From Lachnoclostridium sp. (lineage in GTDB: Bacteria; Bacillota; Clostridia; Lachnospirales; Lachnospiraceae), in assembly GCA_023665475.1 (NCBI GenBank), contig JAMPEB010000002.1, positions 124,001 through 188,000 of the forward strand: a stretch of DNA of 64,000 nucleotides, written 5' to 3'. The translations under genes were made by a program, and so were the position numbers. Each line of letters starts with the position of its first letter. Position 1 is the stretch's first letter. Under the pieces are notes generated by a model that saw only the letters and a list, made by a program, of their open reading frames with translations, ran no database searches and was not told where the DNA came from. This document shows, piece after piece, positions 36,418 through 44,648 of the stretch.

Positions 36418-36768
36418 ATGTCAGAATATCACAGAGAAGAAAGAATCTGTAGTCATCCCAAGCCTTTTAATGGTCAACGGCACAGAGCCAGCGGAAATTT
36501 TTCAACAAGATACATACAAGATCCAAATGGTAAAAAACCCAAATCATTGTTGTGGGAAATTATCACAGAAACACCTGAAGAAAAGAATAAAATATCATTT
36601 AAGGTTTACGGAGATGTAGCGAATGGTATCGATGATAAAAAACTCAAAGGTATACGAATTGTAAATGGTCAAAGAACAATGTATATTGATGAAAGAAGCC
36701 TATATATCCATTCACCGGAAGGTGCTACTGCTCCATTTACCGTGGTAATTACAGGAATGGATACATAA
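36418..36768 (+). CDS. Orphan small protein of unknown function
   Basis: A 116-residue protein not assigned to a family. It has a polar N-terminus (SEYHREERICSHPKPF), a Gly/Lys-rich middle and beta-rich segments (ISFKVYGDVANGIDDKKLKGI, RTMYIDERSLYIHSPEG). GGAGG lies eight bases before the ATG at 36418; the frame extends seven codons upstream. It stands alone on the plus strand among minus-strand genes, is A/T-richer than they are, and is bounded by its own promoter and terminator. It may have been acquired separately. Confidence 0.7.
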   Translation: MSEYHREERICSHPKPFNGQRHRASGNFSTRYIQDPNGKKPKSLLWEIITETPEEKNKISFKVYGDVANGIDDKKLKGIRIVNGQRTMYIDERSLYIHSPEGATAPFTVVITGMDT

Positions 36769-36838
36769 ATCAAGGGAAATATCCGATAAGAAGATGTTGT
36801 CCATTAGCATTTTAGAACATATAATAAGTTAAAGATGA

Positions 36839-36872
36839 TGTGAGCGACCGTCAAAAATGGCTGTCGCTCACA
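36839..36872 (+). terminator. Hairpin between the orphan gene and metA
   Basis: TGTGAGCGAC and GTCGCTCACA form a perfect 10-bp stem around a 14-base loop, between two convergent genes. No T-run follows on either strand, so its strength is uncertain; it may protect or end both transcripts. Confidence 0.65.
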
Positions 36873-36922
36873 TATAACCCATTTTCACATGAAAAAAATA
36901 TCTATTGTTCAAATCCTTTTCC

Positions 36923-37828
36923 CTACAAATCATAGGGCGTCACCTGATAAACATAGTAATTAAGCCAATTACTGTAAAGGTTATTACTATGGGAGCGCCA
37001 TTGCAGCAGAGGGCGTTTCGCGGGGTCGTCATCGGGATAATAATTATATGGTATCTGTATTGGCAGATTCTTATCCAAATCCCTGTGGTACTCTTTATCC
37101 AGAGTGAATCTATCGTACTCGGGATGACCATTTACGAAAATTTTCTTCCCATTTTCTGCAATCGCAAGAAATACGCCCGCCACAGGCGACTCTGCCAGCA
37201 CGGTCAGTTCCTTGCAGGCATGAATGGCATCCGCCGGAGTTTCCGTATGCCTGCTGTGGGGAGCCAAAAATACATCGTCAAAGCCTCTCACCAAGGGGAT
37301 TTTTCGATTGGACACGGTATGCTCATACACCCCAAAAAGCTTCTGGGGAAGCTTCCTTTTATTAATGCCGTAATAATGGTACAGCCCCGCCTGTGCCGCC
37401 CAGCAGATATGCAGGGTGGAAGTTACATGGGTCTGCGCCCAATCCAATATTTCACAGGTTTCCTCCCAATAATCCACCTCTTCAAAGGCAATGTCCTCCA
37501 CGGGCGCCCCCGTGACAATCATTCCGTCAAAATTTCTGTCGCGGATGGCATCTATCGTGGTGTAAAACCGGTTCAGGTGGCTTGCCGGCGTATTGCGCGA
37601 CACATGGCTCTTCATATTGAGAAAAGTGACATCCACCTGCAAGGGCGTATTGGACAGGGCGCGCAATAGCTGCAGCTCCGTATCCTGCTTCACAGGCATG
37701 ATATTTAAAATAATAACCTGCAATGGGCGGATATCCTGATGGATAGCGTGAAATTCATCCATCACGAATATATTTTCATTTTCCAATATCTCCTTTGCGG
37801 GTAAATCGTTCTGTGTTTTAATCGGCAT
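36923..37828 (-). CDS. metA: Homoserine O-acetyltransferase of the MetA family
   Basis: MetA acylates homoserine in methionine synthesis. The 301-residue product is a full-length family member with NIMPVKQDTELQLLRALSNTP, the nucleophile Cys142 in LHICWAAQAGL, and the later His-Glu pair (FVNGHPEYD). Residue 111 is Glu (GAPVE). In this family Glu111 favours acetyl-CoA while Gly111 favours succinyl-CoA, so acetylation is predicted despite the usual succinyltransferase name. GAGGAG precedes the ATG. No SAM or T-box riboswitch is visible; instead, a 153-base structured repeat ends 35 bases before the start. Confidence 0.94.
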   Translation of the reverse strand: MPIKTQNDLPAKEILENENIFVMDEFHAIHQDIRPLQVIILNIMPVKQDTELQLLRALSNTPLQVDVTFLNMKSHVSRNTPASHLNRFYTTIDAIRDRNFDGMIVTGAPVEDIAFEEVDYWEETCEILDWAQTHVTSTLHICWAAQAGLYHYYGINKRKLPQKLFGVYEHTVSNRKIPLVRGFDDVFLAPHSRHTETPADAIHACKELTVLAESPVAGVFLAIAENGKKIFVNGHPEYDRFTLDKEYHRDLDKNLPIQIPYNYYPDDDPAKRPLLQWRSHSNNLYSNWLNYYVYQVTPYDL

Positions 37829-37863
37829 AATTACTCCTCATTTCTGTGCTGTTATTTTAGACA

Positions 37864-38016
37864 TTTGCGAAACTCAAACTTTCATAAACCGAGTTGTGCA
37901 GATTGCATGTCCCACAAGCAGACCAAAGCGAGAGCGTGTTTGTGGTGGGATATGCAACATACACATTGTGTATGTTTTGCACGAATGACACTCTGCAAAG
38001 CCCAGAGTTTCGCAAA
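37864..38016 (-). repeat. GCGAAACTC dispersed structured element, copy A, upstream of metA
   Basis: The 153-base element has perfect 12-base inverted ends (TTTGCGAAACTC and GAGTTTCGCAAA). On the minus strand it holds a 5' hairpin (ACTCTG, loop GGCTTTG, CAGAGT), the conserved block CATTCGTGC, a hairpin around CATACAC, a 13-bp stem (TTGCATATCCCAC with GTGGGACATGCAA, allowing one wobble) and GTCTGCTTGTGG. It fills the gap between the ligA stop and metA leader. It shares ends, order and internal blocks with copy B at 42955-43084. Confidence 0.85.
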
Positions 38017-38020
38017 CACA

Positions 38021-39982
38021 CTACTTCATATACTGCTCTATAAATTCATCCTCCGTCAAGATGGGCACCTGCAGCTCCTTCGCCTTTTTATTCTTGGTGG
38101 AAGTTGAGGTATTGTCATTATTGATCAGACAGGTGGTTTTCCCGGTAACGCTTCCCGTCACCTTTCCGCCCTTCTGTTCAATCAAATCCTTCAGCTCACT
38201 CCGGCTGCCAAAATGGTTCAGGCTTCCGGTAATCACAAATACCATGCCCTCCAAGGTCTGGCTTCCTGCCTCCACCTGCGGAATCTGTATGGTAAGCTCT
38301 CTCATCAGGCGTTCCAATTTTGCCAGATTATCCTCATTTCTCATATAATCCGTAAATGCGGCGGCAATCACCTCTCCCACGCCCTCTATCGCACTTAGCA
38401 TCTCCTCGTCCGCCTGCTTCATTTTTTCTAAATCATAGTCAAAATAGCGGCATAACATCTTAGCATTCGCTGCCCCGATATTGGCGATTCCCAAAGCATA
38501 AATCACTCTGGGAAGGGTGGTTTCCCGTGCGGTATTTATGCTGTCTATCAGCTTTTGATAGGATCTTTCCCCAAAGCCTTCCATCCGGGTAATCTCTTCC
38601 TTATACTGCTCCAGATGAAATAAATCTGCATATTCTTTGATAAATCCCATATCAATCAGTTTCTCCAAGGTAGCCTCCGACAAACCATCAATATTCATGG
38701 CATCCCTGCTGGCAAAAAGGGTAAAGGACTTAATCTTTTTGGCTGCACAGTCCTCATTGGTGCAATACAGCGACTGCACCTCATTTATCTGCTTAATCTG
38801 GGTCGGTTTTCCGCACACAGGACAGAACCTTGGGATTTCCAGAGTGCCGCTTTTAGTTAGGTTTTCTGCAATCTGTGGAATAATCATATTTGCCTTATAT
38901 ACGGTAATATGGTCGCCCAGCCCTAACATAAGCTCCTTCACAATGCTTACATTATGCACGGAAGCCCGGCTTACCGTGGTTCCCTCCAGCTCCACAGGCT
39001 CAAAAATCGCCACGGGATTAATAAGCCCCGTCCTGCTGGCGCTCCACTCCACTTCCGTAAGCACCGTTTCCTTAAGCTCATCAGCCCATTTGAAAGCAAT
39101 GGAATCTCTTGGAAATTTCGCCGTCCTGCCCAGAGACTGCCCATAAGCGATATCATCATAAGTAAGTACCAGACCGTCTGAAGGAATGTCATAAGTTTCT
39201 ATTTTTTTCTCAAACTGCTCTATTGTGTCAAGAATTGCATCTTCCGTCACCAGATAATGCTCAACCACATCAAAGCCCTGCTGCTTCAAGAATTCAAACT
39301 GCGCCTGCCTGGAATTATGGAAATCCACCCCTTCTGCCTTCACCAGAGAAAACGCATAGAACTGCACATTCCGCTTGGAAGTAATCTCATTGTTTAACTG
39401 CCTTACGGAACCGCTGCACAGATTTCTAGGATTTTTATACTTCGCATCTTCGTCGGGAATCTCCTGATTGATTTTCTCAAAATCGGAATAGCTGATAACA
39501 GCCTCTCCTCTTAAAACCAGCTCCCCCTGATAGGAAATATTTAAGGGCAGGTTTTTGAAAGTTTTGGCATTATTTGTAATGACCTCTCCGATTTCTCCAT
39601 TCCCTCTTGTGACAGCTTTTGCAAGTTTTCCTGCAAAATATGTCAAAACAATGGTCAATCCATCCAATTTCCAACTCAAAATTGCAGGATTTTCCTTCAT
39701 CCACTCCCTAAGTTCTTCCCTGCTCTTGGTTTTTCCCAGAGAAAGCATGGGACTCTCATGGGGCTCCTTGGGTAGTTCATCCACCGCCTCAAATCCCACA
39801 TTGACCGTAGGGCTGTTGGACAGCACCATCCCAAGCTCCTGCTCCAGAGAAACCAATTCATCATAAAGCTTATCATACTCGAAATTACTCATAATTTCCC
39901 TGTCCTGCGCATAATAAGCCTTGGAAGCCTTATTCAAGATATCTACCAGATATTTCAGTCTTTCTACTTTAGAGCCCTGCAT
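38021..39982 (-). CDS. ligA: NAD-dependent DNA ligase
   Basis: LigA seals nicks during replication and repair. The 653-residue product has an N-terminal Ia domain, the adenylation site SWKLDG with catalytic Lys105, the OB domain, and the four zinc cysteines (CPVCGKPT ... LYCTNEDC). HhH motifs follow (LGIANIGAANAKMLC, IEGVGEVIAAAF), then a C-terminal BRCT domain (GMVFVITGSLNHFGSRSEL). It is slightly shorter than the common 670-residue form. The frame extends 24 codons upstream, but the family start and GGGG site favour 39982. Confidence 0.95.
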   Translation of the reverse strand: MQGSKVERLKYLVDILNKASKAYYAQDREIMSNFEYDKLYDELVSLEQELGMVLSNSPTVNVGFEAVDELPKEPHESPMLSLGKTKSREELREWMKENPAILSWKLDGLTIVLTYFAGKLAKAVTRGNGEIGEVITNNAKTFKNLPLNISYQGELVLRGEAVISYSDFEKINQEIPDEDAKYKNPRNLCSGSVRQLNNEITSKRNVQFYAFSLVKAEGVDFHNSRQAQFEFLKQQGFDVVEHYLVTEDAILDTIEQFEKKIETYDIPSDGLVLTYDDIAYGQSLGRTAKFPRDSIAFKWADELKETVLTEVEWSASRTGLINPVAIFEPVELEGTTVSRASVHNVSIVKELMLGLGDHITVYKANMIIPQIAENLTKSGTLEIPRFCPVCGKPTQIKQINEVQSLYCTNEDCAAKKIKSFTLFASRDAMNIDGLSEATLEKLIDMGFIKEYADLFHLEQYKEEITRMEGFGERSYQKLIDSINTARETTLPRVIYALGIANIGAANAKMLCRYFDYDLEKMKQADEEMLSAIEGVGEVIAAAFTDYMRNEDNLAKLERLMRELTIQIPQVEAGSQTLEGMVFVITGSLNHFGSRSELKDLIEQKGGKVTGSVTGKTTCLINNDNTSTSTKNKKAKELQVPILTEDEFIEQYMK

Positions 39983-40071
39983 ACAATACCCCGCTTTCCG
40001 GATTTTTATATTTTCTCTTGGACCTGATGCCCTGTGTTTCGCAGTTTCTGTCACTATTGTTTATGACATCT

Positions 40072-40806
40072 TCAAACTTGTAATGAATCAGGCAGTTCCA
40101 CCCCTGTCTCCTTATATAACGCCTGTAATTCTTCTCCTGTAATCTCCCGGTATTCTCCCGGGCGCAGCTCTCCCAGCCGGATATTCACTACCCTCACACG
40201 CTTTAAATACCGCACATGATATCCACATGCCCTGCACATTCTTTTGATCTGTCTGTTCAGCCCCTGTGTCAATACAATGCGAAACATATACCTTCCTGTT
40301 TTTTCCGCCCTGCACTTTCTTGTAGTTATTTCCAGGTCTTCCAGATAAATACCACTTGCTATTTTGGTTATGAAATCATCTGTTATTTCTCTGTTGACTT
40401 TTACCAGATATTCCTTTTCATGCTTATTTGCGCCTTGCATCATGGCATGAATCAATTCTCCGTCATTGCTCAGAATCAGAAGTCCTTCCGAGTCCTTGTC
40501 CAATCTTCCTGCATAAGTCACCCTCACCGGATAATGAATCAAATCGTTAATGATTTTCTCCGCGTGGGCATCTTTTTCCGTACACACAATCCCCGTCGGT
40601 TTATAAAAAGCAAGTGTTTTTTTTGGTTCCCTGCCCTTCAGCGTCTTCCTGCCCACCTTTATTTCATCTCTGTCACTGACAAGCCTGCCCGCTTCCGCGA
40701 TTTCTCCGTTTACCGACACGCTCCCCTGTTCAATCAGTCTGTCAGCTTCTCTCCGGGAACATACGCCGCATTGTGCCAGATATTTATTCAGCCGAATCTG
40801 CTCCAT
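40072..40806 (-). CDS. RluF/RsuA-type pseudouridine synthase
   Basis: The 244-residue enzyme has an S4 RNA-binding domain (RLNKYLAQCGVCSRREADRLI, VSVNGEIAEAG) and the catalytic domain with AGRLDKDSEGLLIL, where Asp103 is the nucleophile. The motif LTQGLNRQIKRMCRACGYHVRYLKRVRV closes it. This arrangement fits RluF-like enzymes that modify 23S rRNA or tRNA; the exact site cannot be told here. The gene overlaps the end of the RNase H gene by 23 bases, so the two are probably coupled. Confidence 0.92.
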   Translation of the reverse strand: MEQIRLNKYLAQCGVCSRREADRLIEQGSVSVNGEIAEAGRLVSDRDEIKVGRKTLKGREPKKTLAFYKPTGIVCTEKDAHAEKIINDLIHYPVRVTYAGRLDKDSEGLLILSNDGELIHAMMQGANKHEKEYLVKVNREITDDFITKIASGIYLEDLEITTRKCRAEKTGRYMFRIVLTQGLNRQIKRMCRACGYHVRYLKRVRVVNIRLGELRPGEYREITGEELQALYKETGVELPDSLQV

Positions 40807-41539
40807 AGCTCTCCATTTCCTCCAACATCCTGATCTTAGGAACACCCTGCCCCTCTGAAAGTCCCCTTTTTGCTGTTTTATCGGCAAGCTCATTAAATTT
40901 TACATTGGCATGAGCCTCCACCTTTGTAAAGACTATGTCAATATCCTTAGACCATTTCCGCATTGCCCCGGCATACTTCTGCGTAAGTTCCGCCTTACTC
41001 TTCCACTCGCCCGTGACCCAGCTTTCAATCCCTTGATAATCATAGTAAATTTTCACTGTATCATATCCGTTTTTCATGGCGGTTTTTACCGCATACATAG
41101 CCCCCAGCATCTCCCCCGTCACATTGCGGTGCTGCAGGGATTTCAGGTCGTCCCCGTTTCCGAAGTCAAGGTAAATCCTCCCATCCGGCAGGATAAACAC
41201 GCAGCCAAAGGCATATTTTTTCAGGCTGTCGTTATAACTGCCATCCACATATGCCGTGAGGACTCCTCTGGCTTGGCTCGGCTTTTCCTGCAGCGCCTTA
41301 GCCCCGGTCATTACCGCGCCATGTAGGGTCTGTCCCAAGGCTTCCTGCAATGTATCAGATGTTTCTTCCTCTGCCACCGTCTCTCCAAGCCCCAGATATT
41401 CCAGCGCTTCGCCCTTGGTGGCAAATCCCTTATACTCTGCGCCGGGAAAGCCATCTACGGATGCCTTGCACTCTTCCCAGTTTAAAAAAACACCTGTTAC
41501 TTTTCCTTTTTTCACCGCATAAAACTTCTTTGCTGCCAT
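40784..41539 (-). CDS. rnhA: Ribonuclease H with N-terminal viroplasmin (RHBD) domain
   Basis: The 251-residue protein starts with an RNA/DNA hybrid-binding viroplasmin domain (residues about 3-50: KFYAVKKGKVTGVFLNWEECKASVDGFPG). The RNase H catalytic domain follows from about 95, with acidic residues Asp99 in AYVDGSYND, Glu143 in NVTGEMLGAM, Asp167 in YYDYQGIE and a final Asp in NELADKTAKRG. It removes RNA from RNA-DNA hybrids. The frame extends 25 codons upstream; the family start favours the ATG at 41539. Confidence 0.93.
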   Translation of the reverse strand: MAAKKFYAVKKGKVTGVFLNWEECKASVDGFPGAEYKGFATKGEALEYLGLGETVAEEETSDTLQEALGQTLHGAVMTGAKALQEKPSQARGVLTAYVDGSYNDSLKKYAFGCVFILPDGRIYLDFGNGDDLKSLQHRNVTGEMLGAMYAVKTAMKNGYDTVKIYYDYQGIESWVTGEWKSKAELTQKYAGAMRKWSKDIDIVFTKVEAHANVKFNELADKTAKRGLSEGQGVPKIRMLEEMESYGADSAE

Positions 41540-41719
41540 AATCGCCCCATTTTCCGCACCAAGGGTACAGTTTTCTTCTATACTGAAACATCCTAAAATA
41601 ATACAACCATACAAAAAATAGCATACAGAAAAATCCTATATACTATCTTACCACAAACCTTAAACTTTTCAACTATAACCTGAATCAAGTAAGCGCCTCG
41701 GTTATCTGACAGCGCTCCA

Positions 41720-42085
41720 TCACATGAATTCCGATTCCCAATATCTCCTTGCTTTTTTCTTGTTTCCAACAGAAAGAAAATAATAGTGCTTTTTCTTGCC
41801 ATAATGCCACATAATATCTGTTATTACAGCCGTCTCCCCACTTTCCCTGATTTTCACCATTTCTCCAAAATGATATTTGGGCGCCGGCACCGGTTTAAAC
41901 AGCTTACTTTTTACTCTGTAGCTTCTATTACTGTAGCTTATCGTCATATATGTTTGTTCTTCCGTCATACACTCAAACACTTTACTATTGTCTGCCTCTT
42001 GCTTAAAAGCCTCTCTATCATCCGGATGGATTAAATCTATGCCGCATTCCGTAAACCAAGAATAGGTTCCCCACACAGAAACCAT
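41720..42085 (-). CDS. Small protein of unknown function
   Basis: A 121-residue soluble protein beginning VSVWGTYSWFTECGIDLIHPDD and ending in a Tyr/Lys-rich tail with VGNKKKARRYWESEFM. It may belong to one of the small DUF6960-like families, but I am not sure. AGAGG lies eight bases before the ATG, and a conserved hairpin at 42091-42123 adjoins this site. No function can be assigned. Confidence 0.65.
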   Translation of the reverse strand: MVSVWGTYSWFTECGIDLIHPDDREAFKQEADNSKVFECMTEEQTYMTISYSNRSYRVKSKLFKPVPAPKYHFGEMVKIRESGETAVITDIMWHYGKKKHYYFLSVGNKKKARRYWESEFM

Positions 42086-42090
42086 CTTTA

Positions 42091-42123
42091 CCTCTCATTC
42101 CGCCGCGCCAGCGGCATTTTAAT
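42091..42123 (-). repeat. Hairpin/RBS dispersed element, family 1 copy 1
   Basis: On the minus strand the sequence reads TTAAAATGCCGCTGGCGCGG, then CGGAATGAGAGG. The hairpin GCCGC/GCGGC runs straight into the ribosome binding site of the 121-residue protein. Twenty-eight of 32 bases match the copy at 51661-51693. Confidence 0.8.
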
Positions 42124-42162
42124 CAATTGGAACTTTGGGACGCGCAGCGTCACAAATTCCGA

Positions 42163-42187
42163 GATTGAAAATTTCTAATTTTCAATC
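42163..42187 (-). terminator. Hairpin after the 234-residue membrane protein gene
   Basis: GATTGAAAAT and ATTTTCAATC form a perfect 10-bp stem with loop TTCTA, 13 bases after the stop at 42200. It is A/T-rich and lacks a following U-tract on the minus strand, so it may mainly stabilise the transcript end. Confidence 0.6.
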
Positions 42188-42199
42188 TTCACCTCCTAA

Positions 42200-42904
42200 T
42201 CATCCAAATAGCCGCCACAAAAGCAGAAGCAATGCCATTATCCCGAACAGAAATATAAACACCGTCTGGCGGGCTTTTCGTGTCATGGAACTGCCAAACT
42301 CACTGGCAGGATGGATGGTTTCATAATAAATAAACCCTTCCATTTCCTTTTTTAAAGAATCTAAGGAAATGGAACCGGCATCCACTTTTTTGCGAAGCTC
42401 CTCCATGTTATCCCGATACAGATAATAGCGGCTCAGCACATGAACCAATTTCTGCTGCTCTATGCGGTAAGTGGGTTCCTTGTCCAATTCCTTATGTATC
42501 TTTCCCTTTTCCGGCGGAAGCAGCCCTCCCGTCTGCTGGGGATTTTCTTTGTTAAGCCAAAGCAAAGCTATTGTTTTTAACAGACTGTAAGCCAGAACGG
42601 GAAAACTTAGAATATAGACACATATAAGAACCGTCCCTGCGCCTTGAAGCAAAACATATACAAAAGTATTTGACACTATATAAGTCCTTGTGCGCAGCAG
42701 CCACATTCCTACATACTGCAGCAGCTTCCAGAAAATCACCGGCACAACAAGGATTCCCGCATATAGAGCCAAATCCTGCCATAACCCATGCAAACGCCTG
42801 TTTACGCTTACAAGCTGGCTCTCCGCCTCTGTAATAGCATAATCCAGATGCCATTTTTCCTGATTCCACACATATAGCAGGCTCGCATTTGTCCCTTCCT
42901 CCAT
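42200..42904 (-). CDS. Membrane protein of unknown function next to the ABC/HlyD operon
   Basis: The 234-residue protein has an N-terminal helical segment, two membrane helices (about 46-62 and 85-120, VLLQGAGTVLICVYILSFPVLAY), a cytosolic part with helical stretches (RIEQQKLVHVLSRYYLYRDNMEEL) and a C-terminal anchor (VFIFLFGIMALLLLLW). No known domain. GGGAGGAG precedes the ATG. It is downstream of the HlyD-like gene but with copy B of the dispersed element and a possible promoter between, so it may form its own unit. Confidence 0.65.
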   Translation of the reverse strand: MEEGTNASLLYVWNQEKWHLDYAITEAESQLVSVNRRLHGLWQDLALYAGILVVPVIFWKLLQYVGMWLLRTRTYIVSNTFVYVLLQGAGTVLICVYILSFPVLAYSLLKTIALLWLNKENPQQTGGLLPPEKGKIHKELDKEPTYRIEQQKLVHVLSRYYLYRDNMEELRKKVDAGSISLDSLKKEMEGFIYYETIHPASEFGSSMTRKARQTVFIFLFGIMALLLLLWRLFG

Positions 42905-42954
42905 GCGGCTCTCCTCCCCACTTTATTTCCATGCCTATCTTTCCATCATTTTAT

Positions 42955-43084
42955 TGCGAAACTCCCTCTTCTTAAACCAAATTCCGGCACAAATGCTTAT
43001 TGCATAAGCATTGCATATTCCACAAGCAGACTCTTGAAAAACACAACAGCACGAATGGCACTCTTCAAAAACAAGAGTTTCGCA
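42955..43084 (-). repeat. GCGAAACTC dispersed structured element, copy B
   Basis: The 130-base element has perfect 10-base inverted ends (TGCGAAACTC and GAGTTTCGCA). On the minus strand it shows the 5' hairpin ACTCTT, loop GTTTTTG, AAGAGT; then CATTCGTGC; then GTCTGCTTGTGG and ATATGCAAT; then a hairpin ATGCTTAT/ATAAGCAT and GGTTTAAG. The hairpin closing pair differs from copy A (G-C to T-A) with pairing kept. It ends 50 bases before the membrane-protein start. Confidence 0.85.
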
Positions 43085-43094
43085 GTTATCTATT

Positions 43095-43122
43095 ATTATA
43101 GCAGATTAAAGTTGGAAATAAA
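43095..43122 (-). promoter_or_regulatory. Possible promoter upstream of copy B
   Basis: TTTATT (43122-43117) and TATAAT (43100-43095) are 16 bases apart on the minus strand, between the HlyD stop and copy B. If used, it would place copy B inside the leader of the 234-residue membrane protein gene. Confidence 0.45.
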
Positions 43123-43140
43123 AGGGAATGTTATGCCTCC

Positions 43141-44556
43141 TTACTCCATCATTCTCACGCCTTCCCCCTGCTCTAATTCCTCCGAACTGTAAGTAATGAT
43201 CTCCGTATCTGCTGCCACCGTCCCTGCTTCCAGCGCTGCATACCGCTCATTTAAATCCGCTATCTGTACCTTCAATTTTTCCGCATAGAGTTCCTTTCCC
43301 AGAATACCGCTTTTTTCTTTTAAAACATAGATATAATAAGCCTCATTTTCTTTATGAAGCGCCTCGATGGGAATTACCGTATTATGTTGTTCACCCTGCA
43401 CCGTCTTGCGAACGCTCCCGTTTGCTCCGGGCGTTCCCGTATCTTTGGGCAGCCTGCAGATCATATCATAACCGCCCGATGCGCTTTGCGACAAATAATC
43501 CACTTGCGCGTCTATATCGGAACCGCTGCCGATTTTAAGCTTCACCTTGTCGCCCAAATGCAGATATTTTCCCTGTTCTTTTGTAATGCTAAACTTAAAT
43601 TGGCAGGGAACTTCCCCATCTGTCAAAAGAATCGCTGCCGTATCCGAAATGCGGCTTCCTATGCCAATCTGTATTTTTGAGACAAATCCCGCCTTTTGCG
43701 CCCTGACTTCCCCCTCTGCCCTACGCAGCTCATACACTTTTTCCAATTCCGCCTGTAAAGCATCCATATCCAGCCTGTAAACAGCCGCCGTAGAATCAGT
43801 AACACCCGTTATTTCCGCATCCGCCAAGGCTCTGCGCTTCTGCTGTAAAGCATTCTCTCTGGTACGCTCCGCATCTTCCAGATTTTGCCTTGCATGGTTG
43901 ACCGCAGCTTCCAGACTTTCTTTTGTCTGCTGCCAACTGCTTTGCGAACTGTCCTCCGATGCGGCGGCATCGGAACCGGAAACGGTCTGTTCCGAATCCT
44001 TTTCCCCGGAATCTTTCTTGTCTAAATGTTCCTCCAGAGCTTCCTCCGCATCCTCCAGAACCCTTCGGGCTTCCTCCACACTTTTTCCTGTTTCCTCATC
44101 AACGCTGTCATAATCCTCTTTTGCCCGAAGAATCTCTTTTTCCTTTTGTTTGGATGTGACTGTCTGATTTTCCTGAAAATCACTCAAATGATATTTCAGC
44201 TTTTTTAGCTCTCTCTCTTTTTCGGAAATGATTTCCTCCAAATCTTCTAAATCCACACAAAAAAGTAAATCCCCTTCCGCTACCAAATCCCCTGCCTGCA
44301 CATATATTGTCGAAACCCGGATTCCCGGTGTGGCATTTACGGCAAATTCTCCCCCTGCCACCACAATGCCCTCCGTTTCCACAATGTGCTCCACATACTT
44401 TTTACTTGGCGCCTGTGTCGTCACTCTGGGAAGTCCCGCTACATAAATACTCTTGGATATGATAGTACATATCCACATGAACGCCAAAAAGATTCCGAAT
44501 GCCATACACCACTTTTTCCATTTTTCAGTGCTTATCTCTTTTTCCTCTGTTCCCAT
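43141..44556 (-). CDS. HlyD-family membrane-fusion (periplasmic adaptor-like) protein
   Basis: The 471-residue protein has one N-terminal membrane helix (about 17-37). A biotinyl-lipoyl-like half follows (ATPGIRVSTIYVQAGDLVAEGDLL), then a long coiled-coil hairpin (about 120-265, including a Ser/Asp-rich insert SGSDAAASEDSSQSS), the second lipoyl half (RAQKAGFVSKIQIGIGSRI) and a beta-barrel domain. In Firmicutes such adaptors help ABC exporters or anchor substrate-handling complexes. It is encoded behind two importer-like permeases, an unusual combination. The leader contains two dispersed repeat families. Confidence 0.87.
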   Translation of the reverse strand: MGTEEKEISTEKWKKWCMAFGIFLAFMWICTIISKSIYVAGLPRVTTQAPSKKYVEHIVETEGIVVAGGEFAVNATPGIRVSTIYVQAGDLVAEGDLLFCVDLEDLEEIISEKERELKKLKYHLSDFQENQTVTSKQKEKEILRAKEDYDSVDEETGKSVEEARRVLEDAEEALEEHLDKKDSGEKDSEQTVSGSDAAASEDSSQSSWQQTKESLEAAVNHARQNLEDAERTRENALQQKRRALADAEITGVTDSTAAVYRLDMDALQAELEKVYELRRAEGEVRAQKAGFVSKIQIGIGSRISDTAAILLTDGEVPCQFKFSITKEQGKYLHLGDKVKLKIGSGSDIDAQVDYLSQSASGGYDMICRLPKDTGTPGANGSVRKTVQGEQHNTVIPIEALHKENEAYYIYVLKEKSGILGKELYAEKLKVQIADLNERYAALEAGTVAADTEIITYSSEELEQGEGVRMME

Positions 44557-44601
44557 TTTTCGCCTGCTCTTCCGCCATTTCCGATATTTTTAATGCGCTT
44601 T

Positions 44602-44643
44602 CACGCTAACTCCCATGATTCCGCTTTAGCGGAATCACAAATT
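44602..44643 (-). repeat. Hairpin/Shine-Dalgarno-like element, family 3 copy 2
   Basis: On the minus strand GATTCCGC, loop TAAA, GCGGAATC, then ATGGGAGTTAG. It matches the copy at 2552-2590 at about 34 of 40 positions, and lies 45 bases before the HlyD-like start. Confidence 0.7.
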
Positions 44644-44648
44644 CAAAT

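Noticed and set aside
37829-38018. SAM riboswitch before metA
   Set aside because: The conserved SAM-I core sequence and kink-turn pattern are absent; the structure is the GCGAAACTC element instead.
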